From a virus, in the IMG/VR virus record IMGVR_UViG_3300009155_000051, positions 25,539 through 89,538 of that record: a stretch of 64,000 bases of DNA; one strand, given 5' to 3'. This document shows positions 7,597 to 14,706 of the stretch, one piece after another. A model generated the notes under the pieces. It was not told where the DNA came from, searched no databases, and was given only the letters and a program-made list of their open reading frames with translations. A program made the position numbers and the translations under genes. Each line of letters opens with the position of its first letter. Within the stretch, counting starts at the first letter, position 1.

Positions 7597-8516
7597 GTTC
7601 TATTGAATTTAATAAATTGATTAATATACATATCCCCGTTATTAAACCCTTTAGATTTTACTCTAAGGGGTTTTGAACTATCAAACTGACTTGGTAACTT
7701 TACTGAAATATTCCCTTTAGGGTGTGGGACCTCTAACATCTCTTTATATAAGTCACTTAAATTAAAGTAGGCGTTATAAATCAAATCATCCCCATTTTTT
7801 TCAAAGTTATTTTCAGGTTGAACTTTAACACGTAAAACTAAATTACCGTACATACCATCTTTCCAATCACCTTTATTTTGAAGTCTTAAAAATTGTCCGT
7901 CATCAATTCCGTGTGGTAATTTAATTGTAATACTATCCACTGAACTTTTAGTACCCTCACCACTACATCCTCCACATATTTTTGTAAAATTGAATCCTCT
8001 ACCACTACAAGAGTGACAAGGTTGTCTGAATACCTGACTAAACATTCCCGTACCCATTCTTTGAACAATAAATCCGGAACCACTACAGATAGAACAATTT
8101 GTTTTATCTCCACCGGTACCACTACAATCCCCACACATATGTTTTCTTGAGTAGTTTATTGTTTTATCTTTAGCGTTATAACTCTCAAACACTCCAACAT
8201 TAACATCAACTATCTTATCCGGAACCGCACGTTTTCTTTGTTGAGCTCCGTTGAACATATCCCCAAAAGGATTAAATCCACCACTAAATGGGTCAAACCC
8301 ACCTCCCCCACCAAATGGATTAGAACGTTGATTATCGTATTGACTTCGTTTATTTTCGTCACCTACCGTATCATAAGCTTCAGAAATCTTTTTAAATTTA
8401 TTTTCATCACCACCTTTATCCGGATGATGTTCTACCGCCAATTTTCTATAGGCTTTCTTTATCTCATCTTGAGTCGCGTTTTCATTAACACCTAATGTTT
8501 GATAAAAATTTTCCAT
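7593..8516 (-). CDS. DnaJ-type cochaperone (Hsp40)
   Basis: A 307-residue type I Hsp40. The J domain occupies residues 1-60 with the catalytic HPD at 32-34 (VEHHPDKGGDENKF). A Gly/Phe-rich region follows at about 66-90. Then come four zinc-binding CxxCxGxG repeats (CGDCSGTG, CSICSGSG, CHSCSGRG, CGGCSGEG), and one to two beta substrate-binding domains. It is shorter than E. coli DnaJ (about 376 residues), lacking part of the C-terminal dimer region. It would stimulate host DnaK ATPase, perhaps for virion assembly or replication-complex remodelling. No phage DnaK or GrpE is in this window, so host partners are assumed. The gene is convergent with the small membrane protein gene. Confidence 0.95.
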   Translation of the reverse strand: MENFYQTLGVNENATQDEIKKAYRKLAVEHHPDKGGDENKFKKISEAYDTVGDENKRSQYDNQRSNPFGGGGGFDPFSGGFNPFGDMFNGAQQRKRAVPDKIVDVNVGVFESYNAKDKTINYSRKHMCGDCSGTGGDKTNCSICSGSGFIVQRMGTGMFSQVFRQPCHSCSGRGFNFTKICGGCSGEGTKSSVDSITIKLPHGIDDGQFLRLQNKGDWKDGMYGNLVLRVKVQPENNFEKNGDDLIYNAYFNLSDLYKEMLEVPHPKGNISVKLPSQFDSSKPLRVKSKGFNNGDMYINQFIKFNRT

Positions 8517-8556
8517 ACTTGTTTACTTATATTTAATATAAAACTAATTTTTTATT

Positions 8557-9198
8557 ATGAACTATCTAATAGTATTATTCAAAAATAAGATAAAAAAGAA
8601 AATAATAAATAAATTTATAACTCATAAAAAGGCAAATGAGTATTATAAAAATTTGTTAATGGAAAGTGATTCCGTAATATTTGAACGGGAATATGAAAAT
8701 GGTTATCTATGTAGTTATGAACTAGCAATATTAGAAAAAACGTCAGGTAGTTTTTTACCTATTTTTTTAAAAGATGAATTAGGTAGAAAGATTAAAGTTA
8801 ACTTAGATGACGACGATTACACTATTAATCTAATATCAAAATATAAAACAGAAGAATTAATATTAGACACGACCACAAATAAAAAAATAAACTCAAAAGA
8901 GTTTATTAAATTATATTTAAGTGGTTCCGGACTTAAATTAGTATCTAAATTGAATAATAAAGTTGTTGTTCAAAATGATAACACCTTTAATTTATTTACC
9001 TTAAAGAATGATAACGACTCAAATAGATTTATTGATTCAATCTCTAATTATTTTATAGAACAAAAAAGGTCTGATTGTATTTTTGTTAAAGACTATTCAA
9101 CCACACAAAGAAAATATTTATACAATCTTTTAATTGATAACGGATTCTCTAAGAGTTATCTTCAACGTCAGTCAACGACTCATCCAATAAAAACATAA
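8557..9198 (+). CDS. Hypothetical protein, 213 residues
   Basis: A basic-to-neutral protein with a lysine-rich N-terminus (KNKIKKKIINKFITHKK) and a middle part of alternating strands. No family is recognised, and there are no membrane or zinc motifs. It is transcribed divergently from dnaJ through a 40-bp AT-rich gap. Its last 50 bases overlap the convergent gene at 9149-9400, which is unusual and means one of the two could be mis-called at its end. The long ATG-led frame and low GC typical of phage genes favour it as real. Confidence 0.65.
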   Translation: MNYLIVLFKNKIKKKIINKFITHKKANEYYKNLLMESDSVIFEREYENGYLCSYELAILEKTSGSFLPIFLKDELGRKIKVNLDDDDYTINLISKYKTEELILDTTTNKKINSKEFIKLYLSGSGLKLVSKLNNKVVVQNDNTFNLFTLKNDNDSNRFIDSISNYFIEQKRSDCIFVKDYSTTQRKYLYNLLIDNGFSKSYLQRQSTTHPIKT

Positions 9199-9400
9199 AT
9201 TCAACCCCCGACAAATCAATCTTAAATTGTTTATGAGAATGGTCAATTGTTCTGAAATTTTTTTGAACTTTTTTAAACTCATCTAATTTTAATTCAAGGG
9301 CGACAGCGATAACACCATTAGGAAAGAGTTCCTCCAATCCATCCGCAATTAACGCTAATTTTTCTATAATCCCATCAATACTTTTTGTATTCTCTGCCAT
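9149..9400 (-). CDS. Hypothetical protein, 83 residues
   Basis: A small protein with an N-terminal helical region (IDGIIEKLALIADGLEELF) and a C-terminal strand pair (FKIDLSGVEFMFLLDE). It belongs to a leftward string of small overlapping genes: its start lies 37 bases inside the upstream gene at 9364-9564, and its end overlaps a rightward gene by 50 bases. No family recognised. The chained overlaps are typical of phage accessory operons and support co-translation. Confidence 0.65.
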   Translation of the reverse strand: MAENTKSIDGIIEKLALIADGLEELFPNGVIAVALELKLDEFKKVQKNFRTIDHSHKQFKIDLSGVEFMFLLDESLTDVEDNS

Positions 9401-9564
9401 AACGTTATTTTTTTAGGTGGTTCAGGTGGTTTCGGTAGAATATCCTCCCTCGTTAATTTTTTTAACTCGTTTATTATTTTCTCTTTTTCGGATTGGAGTT
9501 GTATTTGACTCTTTAGTGAGTCATTTTTTAGGAGTTCCAACTCCTTCAAGACTTTCTTCTTCAT
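9364..9564 (-). CDS. Small charged coiled-coil protein, 66 residues
   Basis: A lysine/glutamate-rich helix (residues 1-40, starting MKKKVLKELELLKND) is followed by a proline-rich hinge (PKPPEPPKK) and an amphipathic C-terminal segment (ITLWQRIQKVLMGL) that could bind a membrane or a protein partner. It overlaps the upstream gene by 44 bases and the downstream gene by 37, in different frames. Function unknown. Confidence 0.65.
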   Translation of the reverse strand: MKKKVLKELELLKNDSLKSQIQLQSEKEKIINELKKLTREDILPKPPEPPKKITLWQRIQKVLMGL

Positions 9565-9949
9565 CTACTAATTCTATTTTACCGGTTTTTAATTCAAAAT
9601 TAAGATTTTTTAAACTAGTCAAGTCTTGTCTCTCAAATATTGATTTAAGCTCCTCAACTTTGTTTTGGAATAATCTATCTTTTTCTTCTCTGTCGTGATT
9701 GTATTTAATAATATTCTTTAAATTCTCCGACATTTTCTCCACCGACTCTTCATTTATTTCAGAAACAAACGAAAAGAATCTATGTCCATCAGCCTTACTT
9801 GTTTGTTCCATCACCTTATCTTCATCAACATATTTTTTAGGTAATTTCCAAGTAGTCGGAAAACTAAGGTCAAAACTTAAATAACTCTCTAATTTTCTAA
9901 CCGATTGTAAATAAGGTAACAACGCAGAAAATTCTTTATATAAACTCAT
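9521..9949 (-). CDS. Hypothetical helical protein, 142 residues
   Basis: I choose the ATG at 9949 (MSLYKEFSALLPYL), two bases after the stop of the small membrane protein gene; an earlier start would overlap it. The protein is mostly helical, with an aromatic N-terminal part (LSFDLSFPTTWKLPKKY), a long charged coiled-coil-like region at about 70-115 (NLKNIIKYNHDREEKDRL), and an acidic tail (VDEEESLEGVGTPKK). It is part of the chain of overlapping small genes. No family recognised. Confidence 0.72.
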   Translation of the reverse strand: MSLYKEFSALLPYLQSVRKLESYLSFDLSFPTTWKLPKKYVDEDKVMEQTSKADGHRFFSFVSEINEESVEKMSENLKNIIKYNHDREEKDRLFQNKVEELKSIFERQDLTSLKNLNFELKTGKIELVDEEESLEGVGTPKK

Positions 9950-9951
9950 AA

Positions 9952-10140
9952 TTAATTTTGTATTAAATAGGTTAAGCAATACGTTATTGCTAATCCAAGA
10001 TATATAAGTTCCCCTCTATACCATTCAAATTTCTTTGGTGGGTTAGAAAATAGGGAACTCATTATCCTAGCAACCGTTCTCAAAACGGTCAGTAGTGAAA
10101 AAATGAATACAAATAAAAATATTGTATTAATATTATTCAT
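9952..10140 (-). CDS. Small membrane protein, 62 residues
   Basis: Two hydrophobic segments, at about residues 6-30 (IFLFVFIFSLLTVLRTVARI) and 46-60 (LIYLGLAITYCLTYLI), flank a basic loop (NPPKKFEWYRG). Its ATG shares one base with the TAA stop of the histone-like gene upstream (TAATG), which indicates translational coupling. Two short membrane helices would be compatible with a holin or another inner-membrane phage protein, but nothing specific supports that. Confidence 0.65.
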   Translation of the reverse strand: MNNINTIFLFVFIFSLLTVLRTVARIMSSLFSNPPKKFEWYRGELIYLGLAITYCLTYLIQN

Positions 10141-10316
10141 TACTCGTCTCCTTTTCTTTCTGCTAAAATCTCTTTTCTAAGACTATCCAATAATTTTTTC
10201 AATTCTTGTGCAGATTTTCTAGCTCTTGTACCGGCACTTTTATTTCCGGCAAAGAATTTAGATGTGTCAACTGATAATTCCTCAGTTAAAGACTTAATTT
10301 GTTCTAATGTTTCCAT
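10140..10316 (-). CDS. Histone H1-like DNA-binding protein (Hc1-type)
   Basis: A 58-residue gene. The core FFAGNKSAGTRARKSAQELK, followed by KLLDSLRKEILAERK, matches my memory of the histone H1-like (Hc1 family) proteins that are common in Bacteroidota, in which a short helix precedes a [GN]KxAGTRxRKxxQxLK motif. These proteins bind DNA and help compact or organise it. In the phage it could act on intracellular or packaged DNA, or modulate host chromatin. The stop TAA overlaps the next ATG by one base. It heads the run of small leftward genes. The family call rests on motif recall, not a search. Confidence 0.7.
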   Translation of the reverse strand: METLEQIKSLTEELSVDTSKFFAGNKSAGTRARKSAQELKKLLDSLRKEILAERKGDE

Positions 10317-10397
10317 TTTAAATTTAGTTTAATAATTTATTTTATTATGTAAAAAATAATTTTTTTTATGTTATAGTAAACACTATAGGGGTTTTTT

Positions 10398-10865
10398 TTA
10401 CTTTTTAACATTTTTATCTAACACTTTATATATAGTTGATACCATATCAATGTCTGATTTTGTAAAGGATTTTTTAACGTTGAATAGTTCTTTAAAGAAT
10501 TTACCGATGGAACTTCTAACCTTTTCGTTCTTTTGATGATAAAAAACTTCCGTAAAGAACTCATAAAAATAATCGTAATGTTCCCCGTTATTTTGAAAAT
10601 TAATACCTTCTTGTTTGAAATTACTAATTATCTTACCCCAACACCATTCAAAATGTTTTTTATTGTCGTTTTCCGTTAAGATAATTTTAGTTTCATTAGG
10701 CAAGTCATTTTCACCTAAATAAGTTTCTAAAATTAAAATATTAAGTGAATGGGCAAAATCAAAGTATAATTCCATTTTTTCAGGAATCATATTATTCACC
10801 CGGAACCAAACGTCAACGTCTTCCGGTGTTAAAGGTTTTGATATGTAGTTAAAAAAATTCTCCAT
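10398..10865 (-). CDS. Hypothetical protein, 155 residues
   Basis: A soluble helical protein (MENFFNYISKPLTPEDVDVW start, a FEWCWGKIISNFKQEG segment in the middle, basic C-terminus DKNVKK). No family recognised. Its start codon is embedded in the descending arm of a terminator-like hairpin (10851-10882), and codons 4 and 5 (TTT TTT) form most of the T-tract. Initiation may therefore be controlled by RNA structure, or the gene may be read mostly from leak-through. The gap downstream (10317-10397) has an imperfect inverted repeat (TATAGT / ACTATA) but no clear terminator. Confidence 0.75.
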   Translation of the reverse strand: MENFFNYISKPLTPEDVDVWFRVNNMIPEKMELYFDFAHSLNILILETYLGENDLPNETKIILTENDNKKHFEWCWGKIISNFKQEGINFQNNGEHYDYFYEFFTEVFYHQKNEKVRSSIGKFFKELFNVKKSFTKSDIDMVSTIYKVLDKNVKK

Positions 10866-10882
10866 AGAGTTCGTCTATGGAG
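10851..10882 (-). terminator. Terminator-like hairpin overlapping a start codon
   Basis: On the minus strand CTCCATAGA (10882-10874), loop CGAAC, TCTATGGAG (10868-10860), then AA and seven T. The nine-pair stem and T-tract are those of an intrinsic terminator for the gene ending at 10913. The ATG of the next gene (10865-10863) lies within the 3' arm. Confidence 0.7.
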
Positions 10883-10912
10883 AAATTATAAGTTATATTA
10901 TGTGTTTGTAAA

Positions 10913-12181
10913 TTATTGAGTTATTTGATTATAACCCATCAACGATTTCATTCTATTAAATTCTTCACTAATTAATTTTTCTTGTTTTTCATTACTCTCA
11001 GTTTTAAGATGTAACCCATTTCCCGATTCTTGACCTGTTTTATCACTTATAACAGGTTGAGGGGCTTTATTGTATGCCGCTCTTTTAGCTTTATTGTACG
11101 CACCTTTCTTACGAGTTTTATTTAATTTTTTATTCTCATCAGTTTCAACAGCGTTAGCCCATTCTGAATTATTTCCAGTTTTTGATGAACCTTCAATATT
11201 ATTATCCATCCACTCTTCATTAGGATGAATTTCATCATAATCTAAAGTTTGCATCCCAGGTCTTAAGTAATCGTCAATAAATTCTTTACCATCGTCAGAA
11301 AGTTCATAAGCAGTTTTCTTCATTTTTTCTAACTCTCCATTCCCTTTAGGGAATACTTTTGGTTCCATTGAATATTCACCTTTAGAACCGTCTTTAAGGT
11401 AATCTTTCATTTTTTTAGTAACATCTTTAATGTAATCGTCATTTTCTTTACCAGAACCTTTGTGAGCCTTCTCATACGCCGAATAACCTTTAGGTGTTCC
11501 ACCAATTGGTTTTAATTTTGTGTCGGTTGTTTTTTCAATCGCTTCAGTTTTTTGTTCTTTAACAATTCTTTCAATCATAGATACTAATTCACTTTCAGTT
11601 AATCTATAAGATTCTTTAACCTGATATTCTTTACCATCCACTTCAAATGAATCTTCCCCACTTTTTTTAGCGTTAGCCAAGGCCCCTGAAAACGCATTAC
11701 CTTCGTCTGTTTCAGTTTTTTTACCCTTTCTTAACATCTTAAAATCTTCAGCATCAATCTTATTGTTTTTGTTTCTATCCAATCTTTTTTGACGACCTTT
11801 TAAAGATTCGTTCATATCTGAACCACAGAATTTTAACGTTCTTTCATCTTCAGGACCAAAATTATCCATATGATATTTACAAGCATCTTCATTTTTAGAA
11901 TCTAACTCTTCATTATCCGAATCACCTAACACCATATCTTCTTGGACATAGTCAAATTCTTCTGAATTATCAATGTCTTTAACATCGTAGATACCTTCTT
12001 CCATATCACCACTTTTATATCCACACTCATTACATTCACCTTCATACATTGTCCCACCGCATTCGCAAACACTACCGGATTCCGTTAATTTAGAAACAAT
12101 ATTATCGGCTCTATCTTCTAAAGTTTCTTTTAAAATTTTAGATACCAAATTGTCTAAGTAAGTACTATTTAATTTTTTCAT
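10913..12181 (-). CDS. Large acidic virion/assembly-type protein with zinc-ribbon and EF-hand-like motifs
   Basis: A 422-residue, highly charged, low-complexity protein. It opens with an amphipathic helix (LDNLVSKILKETLEDRAD), then a four-cysteine ribbon at about 39-53 (CECGGTMYEGECNECGY). A calcium-loop-like motif follows at about 133-144 (DRNKNNKIDAED, acidic or Asn at loop positions 1, 3, 5, 9 and 12). Next come a second amphipathic motif (LTESELVSMIERIVKEQ) and a long Lys/Glu/Asn-rich stretch. The final motif is ISEEFNRMKSLMGY. The combination suggests a structural or scaffold protein with repeated peptide tags; no family name is secure. A TATTTAT box (12196-12202) lies 14 bases upstream. 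A terminator-like hairpin follows. Confidence 0.75.
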   Translation of the reverse strand: MKKLNSTYLDNLVSKILKETLEDRADNIVSKLTESGSVCECGGTMYEGECNECGYKSGDMEEGIYDVKDIDNSEEFDYVQEDMVLGDSDNEELDSKNEDACKYHMDNFGPEDERTLKFCGSDMNESLKGRQKRLDRNKNNKIDAEDFKMLRKGKKTETDEGNAFSGALANAKKSGEDSFEVDGKEYQVKESYRLTESELVSMIERIVKEQKTEAIEKTTDTKLKPIGGTPKGYSAYEKAHKGSGKENDDYIKDVTKKMKDYLKDGSKGEYSMEPKVFPKGNGELEKMKKTAYELSDDGKEFIDDYLRPGMQTLDYDEIHPNEEWMDNNIEGSSKTGNNSEWANAVETDENKKLNKTRKKGAYNKAKRAAYNKAPQPVISDKTGQESGNGLHLKTESNEKQEKLISEEFNRMKSLMGYNQITQ

Positions 12182-12217
12182 TTTTCTTTTTTATTATAAA
12201 TATATTAATCTTCAAGT

Positions 12218-13186
12218 TTATTTCTTAGGAAAGGTATTTTCATACTCATAAGCGATAATACTTTTAATTACATTTTCACTTATGTTATGTCTTTCACTTA
12301 TATTTTTAATCGCATTTTTCACATTTTCATTCTCAAAAATCTTTAGAGCTTTAATATCACCTTGATTACAGTATGGAAATTTTTTACATTTTTTCTTAAC
12401 TTGAACAAATTTACCTCCGGGAATTTGTGTTTTAGATTTTCCTCTCCAATCTTTTTTACTTGTTGATTTAGCCCAAGCCGCATTTGTCTCATAAGAACCT
12501 GAAGAACCTGAACCCGTCGCCTCTGTTGCTTCAACTTTTTTGGTTTCTCCACAAACACATTTAGATTTAACCCTATCACAAGAATCACAATATTCTTCTT
12601 TGTTTTCTTTCACACAATTAGGAACCATTTTACCATTTTTCTTTTTACCACCAATTTGTTTATATCCTTTCCAACATTCTTCTTCCATTTCACCTTTAGT
12701 TGTTGAGAATAATGGAGCGGAAAATCCACCTGCAGAACCTGAACCGGTACTTTCTTTACTTTCTTCTTTACCAACTCTTTTATATCTGTTTTTTTTAATA
12801 AACGGGTCAGACACAGTTACATTTGGTGTACCAAATTCATTATCCTTTTCTTTAAACTTTTTAAAATCGGTGTCTGTTTGAATATCTTTCTGAAATTGTT
12901 TTTTACCACTTTTATCTTCCCCCATAATTGGTAATCCCATTGTTAATTTACCAATAGGTGTTTTCATTTTAGTCTTACCAACCAATTTATCAACAACCCC
13001 CGATTTAATAGGTCTTTTAATCATAACTTCTTTTTTATTTTTTTTATCAATATCCATAGACTCATTTGAGACTGATGATAAAGTTTCCGCGGCTATTGTA
13101 GCCGCCTCAACACCACCACGATAAACATTAGCATTACTAAATTCTTTTTCCATTGCGGCCTTTAAACTTGGAATTTTGTTTGACAT
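12218..13186 (-). CDS. Basic modular protein, candidate virion component
   Basis: A 322-residue Lys/Gly/Ser-rich protein. Visible modules are an N-terminal helix (IPSLKAAMEKEFSNANVY), a Gly/Ser linker (STGSGSAGGFSAP) and a CWKGYKQIGGKKKNGKMVPN cysteine module. A compact cysteine cluster follows (CDSCDRVKSKCVCG), then a second Gly/Ser linker (EATGSGSSGSYET) leading to NAAWAKSTSKKDWRGKSKTQ and a KKCKKFPYCNQGD module. The C-terminal helix is FENENVKNAIKNI. The architecture of short Cys modules joined by flexible linkers resembles proteins I have seen in large marine phages, where the function is unknown; a virion role is inferred from position. The stop of the 81-residue gene upstream is 3 bases from its start. 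Confidence 0.7.
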   Translation of the reverse strand: MSNKIPSLKAAMEKEFSNANVYRGGVEAATIAAETLSSVSNESMDIDKKNKKEVMIKRPIKSGVVDKLVGKTKMKTPIGKLTMGLPIMGEDKSGKKQFQKDIQTDTDFKKFKEKDNEFGTPNVTVSDPFIKKNRYKRVGKEESKESTGSGSAGGFSAPLFSTTKGEMEEECWKGYKQIGGKKKNGKMVPNCVKENKEEYCDSCDRVKSKCVCGETKKVEATEATGSGSSGSYETNAAWAKSTSKKDWRGKSKTQIPGGKFVQVKKKCKKFPYCNQGDIKALKIFENENVKNAIKNISERHNISENVIKSIIAYEYENTFPKK

Positions 13187-13189
13187 AAA

Positions 13190-13435
13190 TTAAGCGTTTT
13201 TAAGTCTTGGTTCCCAATAACTTCTGTTCATCCACATAAATTGATAGAATTCTCGGAACATTCGTAACGCAATTTCTTTAACATCACCTTCTAGTTTTCC
13301 TCGTTTAAGTTCTTTAGATATTGTATCAATTAATTTATTTTCATATTGTTGCATAGTACTACTCCCAAAAAAATCTTTAATTTCTTTACGAACCATAACT
13401 TCAATATCTTTTTTTTCTGTCGCTGTTAGTGCCAT
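13190..13435 (-). CDS. Hypothetical protein, 81 residues
   Basis: A small helical protein (MALTATEKKDIEVMVRKEIK start) with an aromatic C-terminal block (FREFYQFMWMNRSYWEPRL). No family name is known to me. It is packed between the candidate spanin gene (2 bases) and the modular protein gene (3 bases), so it is co-expressed with virion and lysis functions. It has no signal peptide or membrane segment. Confidence 0.7.
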   Translation of the reverse strand: MALTATEKKDIEVMVRKEIKDFFGSSTMQQYENKLIDTISKELKRGKLEGDVKEIALRMFREFYQFMWMNRSYWEPRLKNA

Positions 13436-13437
13436 AA

Positions 13438-13842
13438 TTATTTAACTATTAATAAATATGAAGTCGCCAATACACCTAAAAATGTACCGGCTTTATATAT
13501 AAAAGATTTAAATTTAACCGCCTTTAATTCTTTCTGTAAATCCTTAGTCATCAGGTCATATTGAGTTATTTGTAAATCTTTTTGACCTATAATAAATTGA
13601 TTATTTTTATCTTTCTTCTCTAATAAAGAAATGATTGTATCTTTCTGAACTTCTCTAGCCTCAACTTTAGTTAGTTTAAATTGAGTTAACGATAACTCTT
13701 GTTTACATCCATCAAATCTTAATAAGTCTTGATAGATTAATCTAGCTGTTTTAGTTGGAAGAACTACTTTGGTTGTATCTTGCTGCGAATAACAGCTCAA
13801 GCTCAACATTACCAAAGTTATTAGCATTATTAACTTTTTCAT
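13438..13842 (-). CDS. Candidate unimolecular spanin (lipoprotein with C-terminal membrane helix)
   Basis: A 134-residue protein with an N-terminal signal peptide ending in a lipobox-like site (VMLSLSC, Cys17). A long polar, helical, partly coiled-coil stretch follows at residues 30-108, and a C-terminal membrane segment at about 112-132 (FIYKAGTFLGVLATSYLLIV). This is the architecture of u-spanins such as T1 gp11 (131 residues): the lipid end sits in the outer membrane, the helix end in the inner membrane, and the protein fuses them in the last step of lysis. The lipobox is not ideal (S at -3), but Bacteroidota lipoproteins often vary there. Its start lies within the preceding membrane protein gene (92-base overlap, different frame). 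The endolysin gene is just upstream. Confidence 0.55.
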   Translation of the reverse strand: MKKLIMLITLVMLSLSCYSQQDTTKVVLPTKTARLIYQDLLRFDGCKQELSLTQFKLTKVEAREVQKDTIISLLEKKDKNNQFIIGQKDLQITQYDLMTKDLQKELKAVKFKSFIYKAGTFLGVLATSYLLIVK

Positions 13843-14116
13843 TTGTTTTTTCTTTTACGATTGTTAAATTATTATCAATATGATGAATTTCTTTAGTAAT
13901 GTTGGTAACATTCTCTTTTACCTCCATAACTTTAGTATCTATTTGTTTATTAACTACTTGAGCAGAATCCACTTTAACTTGTATCCCCTCAATTTTCTTT
14001 TTATAACCACTAACGTCAGTTTTAATACCACTAGTTGTGAAAATATTCCAACCCACTAAAGCGGCGACGATAATTAATAAAATTGTTTGACTTTTACCTT
14101 GAGTAATATCTTTCAT
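13751..14116 (-). CDS. Membrane-anchored coiled-coil protein, 121 residues
   Basis: A single membrane segment at about 11-28 (TILLIIVAALVGWNIFTTSG) is followed by a periplasmic-type heptad-rich coiled coil (residues 35-100: VKVDSAQVVNKQIDTKVMEV and onward) and a polar tail. This is the layout of an inner-membrane spanin (Rz-type), and its overlap with a lipoprotein-signal gene in another frame recalls Rz/Rz1 pairs. However, the overlapping gene itself looks like a u-spanin, so the role here is uncertain. Its start shares one base with the end of the 196-residue gene. Confidence 0.65.
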   Translation of the reverse strand: MKDITQGKSQTILLIIVAALVGWNIFTTSGIKTDVSGYKKKIEGIQVKVDSAQVVNKQIDTKVMEVKENVTNITKEIHHIDNNLTIVKEKTNEKVNNANNFGNVELELLFAARYNQSSSSN

Positions 14117-14706
14117 TATTTCTCTGTTTTAATTGTTTTCTTTCTTGATGCCAATACTTTAGACCATTTTACCTTAAATTTTTCATAAAACGCCTTTAAT
14201 TTTGTTATCATTTCCAAAAAATCGTCATCGGTTTTAATCATATCACCGTTAATATATATCCCACTCTCTTCCCCAATTGAAAGAAGGAATTCAATATCAA
14301 AATCAATAATTTTACCAGACCATTCAACATTATTTGGATAAAGATTAAGTTTATTAAAATCTACTAAATCCGAAACTTCATTAACAAATTCATCCATAGT
14401 CTCTTGGAATGCAATTTTTTCATCTGTTGTTAACTCTAAATCAGTTTGTTCTTTACCGTGTAATACTAACACACCACCGGAGATTCTATAAGCCTGTGAC
14501 TTATCGTCATTAGTCTCTGTATCGTCCTCAATTGCATCATCAACTGATTGAGCAACATCGTATTTTTTAGTTACATCATTATCCGCAACATCTTGTTCAT
14601 TTAATAAACTATATTGTCTACGGATATCTTCATTAATATTATTGTCTCCCAATAATCTTCTTGAAGCATTTAATAATTGTTTGATTTCATCGTGTGAATT
14701 GTTCAT
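14116..14706 (-). CDS. Hypothetical phage protein, 196 residues
   Basis: A soluble acidic protein. The N-terminal helix (DEIKQLLNASRRLLGDN) is followed by an acidic linker (residues 45-70), then a well-structured domain (YRISGGVLVLHGKEQTDLEL; FVNEVSDLVDFNKLNLYPN; VEWSGKIIDFDIEFLLSIGE) and a basic C-terminus. I associate this domain with conserved hypothetical proteins of large marine phages, without a known function. It overlaps the amidase gene by 20 bases and the next gene by 1, so it belongs to the lysis/assembly operon. The GIYINGDMIKTDDDFLEMI segment looks like a small alpha/beta unit. Confidence 0.72.
   Translation of the reverse strand: MNNSHDEIKQLLNASRRLLGDNNINEDIRRQYSLLNEQDVADNDVTKKYDVAQSVDDAIEDDTETNDDKSQAYRISGGVLVLHGKEQTDLELTTDEKIAFQETMDEFVNEVSDLVDFNKLNLYPNNVEWSGKIIDFDIEFLLSIGEESGIYINGDMIKTDDDFLEMITKLKAFYEKFKVKWSKVLASRKKTIKTEK

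Noticed and set aside
7886-8495. Open frames inside dnaJ on both strands
   Set aside because: They are shadows of the strongly supported DnaJ coding frame; the antisense product has no domain character.
9417-9884. Plus-strand open frames over the small minus-strand genes
   Set aside because: Ser/Phe-rich antisense readings; the minus-strand genes have chained starts and sensible protein composition.
10317-10397. Terminator at the imperfect repeat TATAGT/ACTATA
   Set aside because: The stem is weak and AT-only; the T-run lies on the strand opposite to the genes.
12343-12881. Open frames overlapping the modular Lys-rich protein gene
   Set aside because: Low-complexity composition of the real gene keeps other frames open; the products look random.
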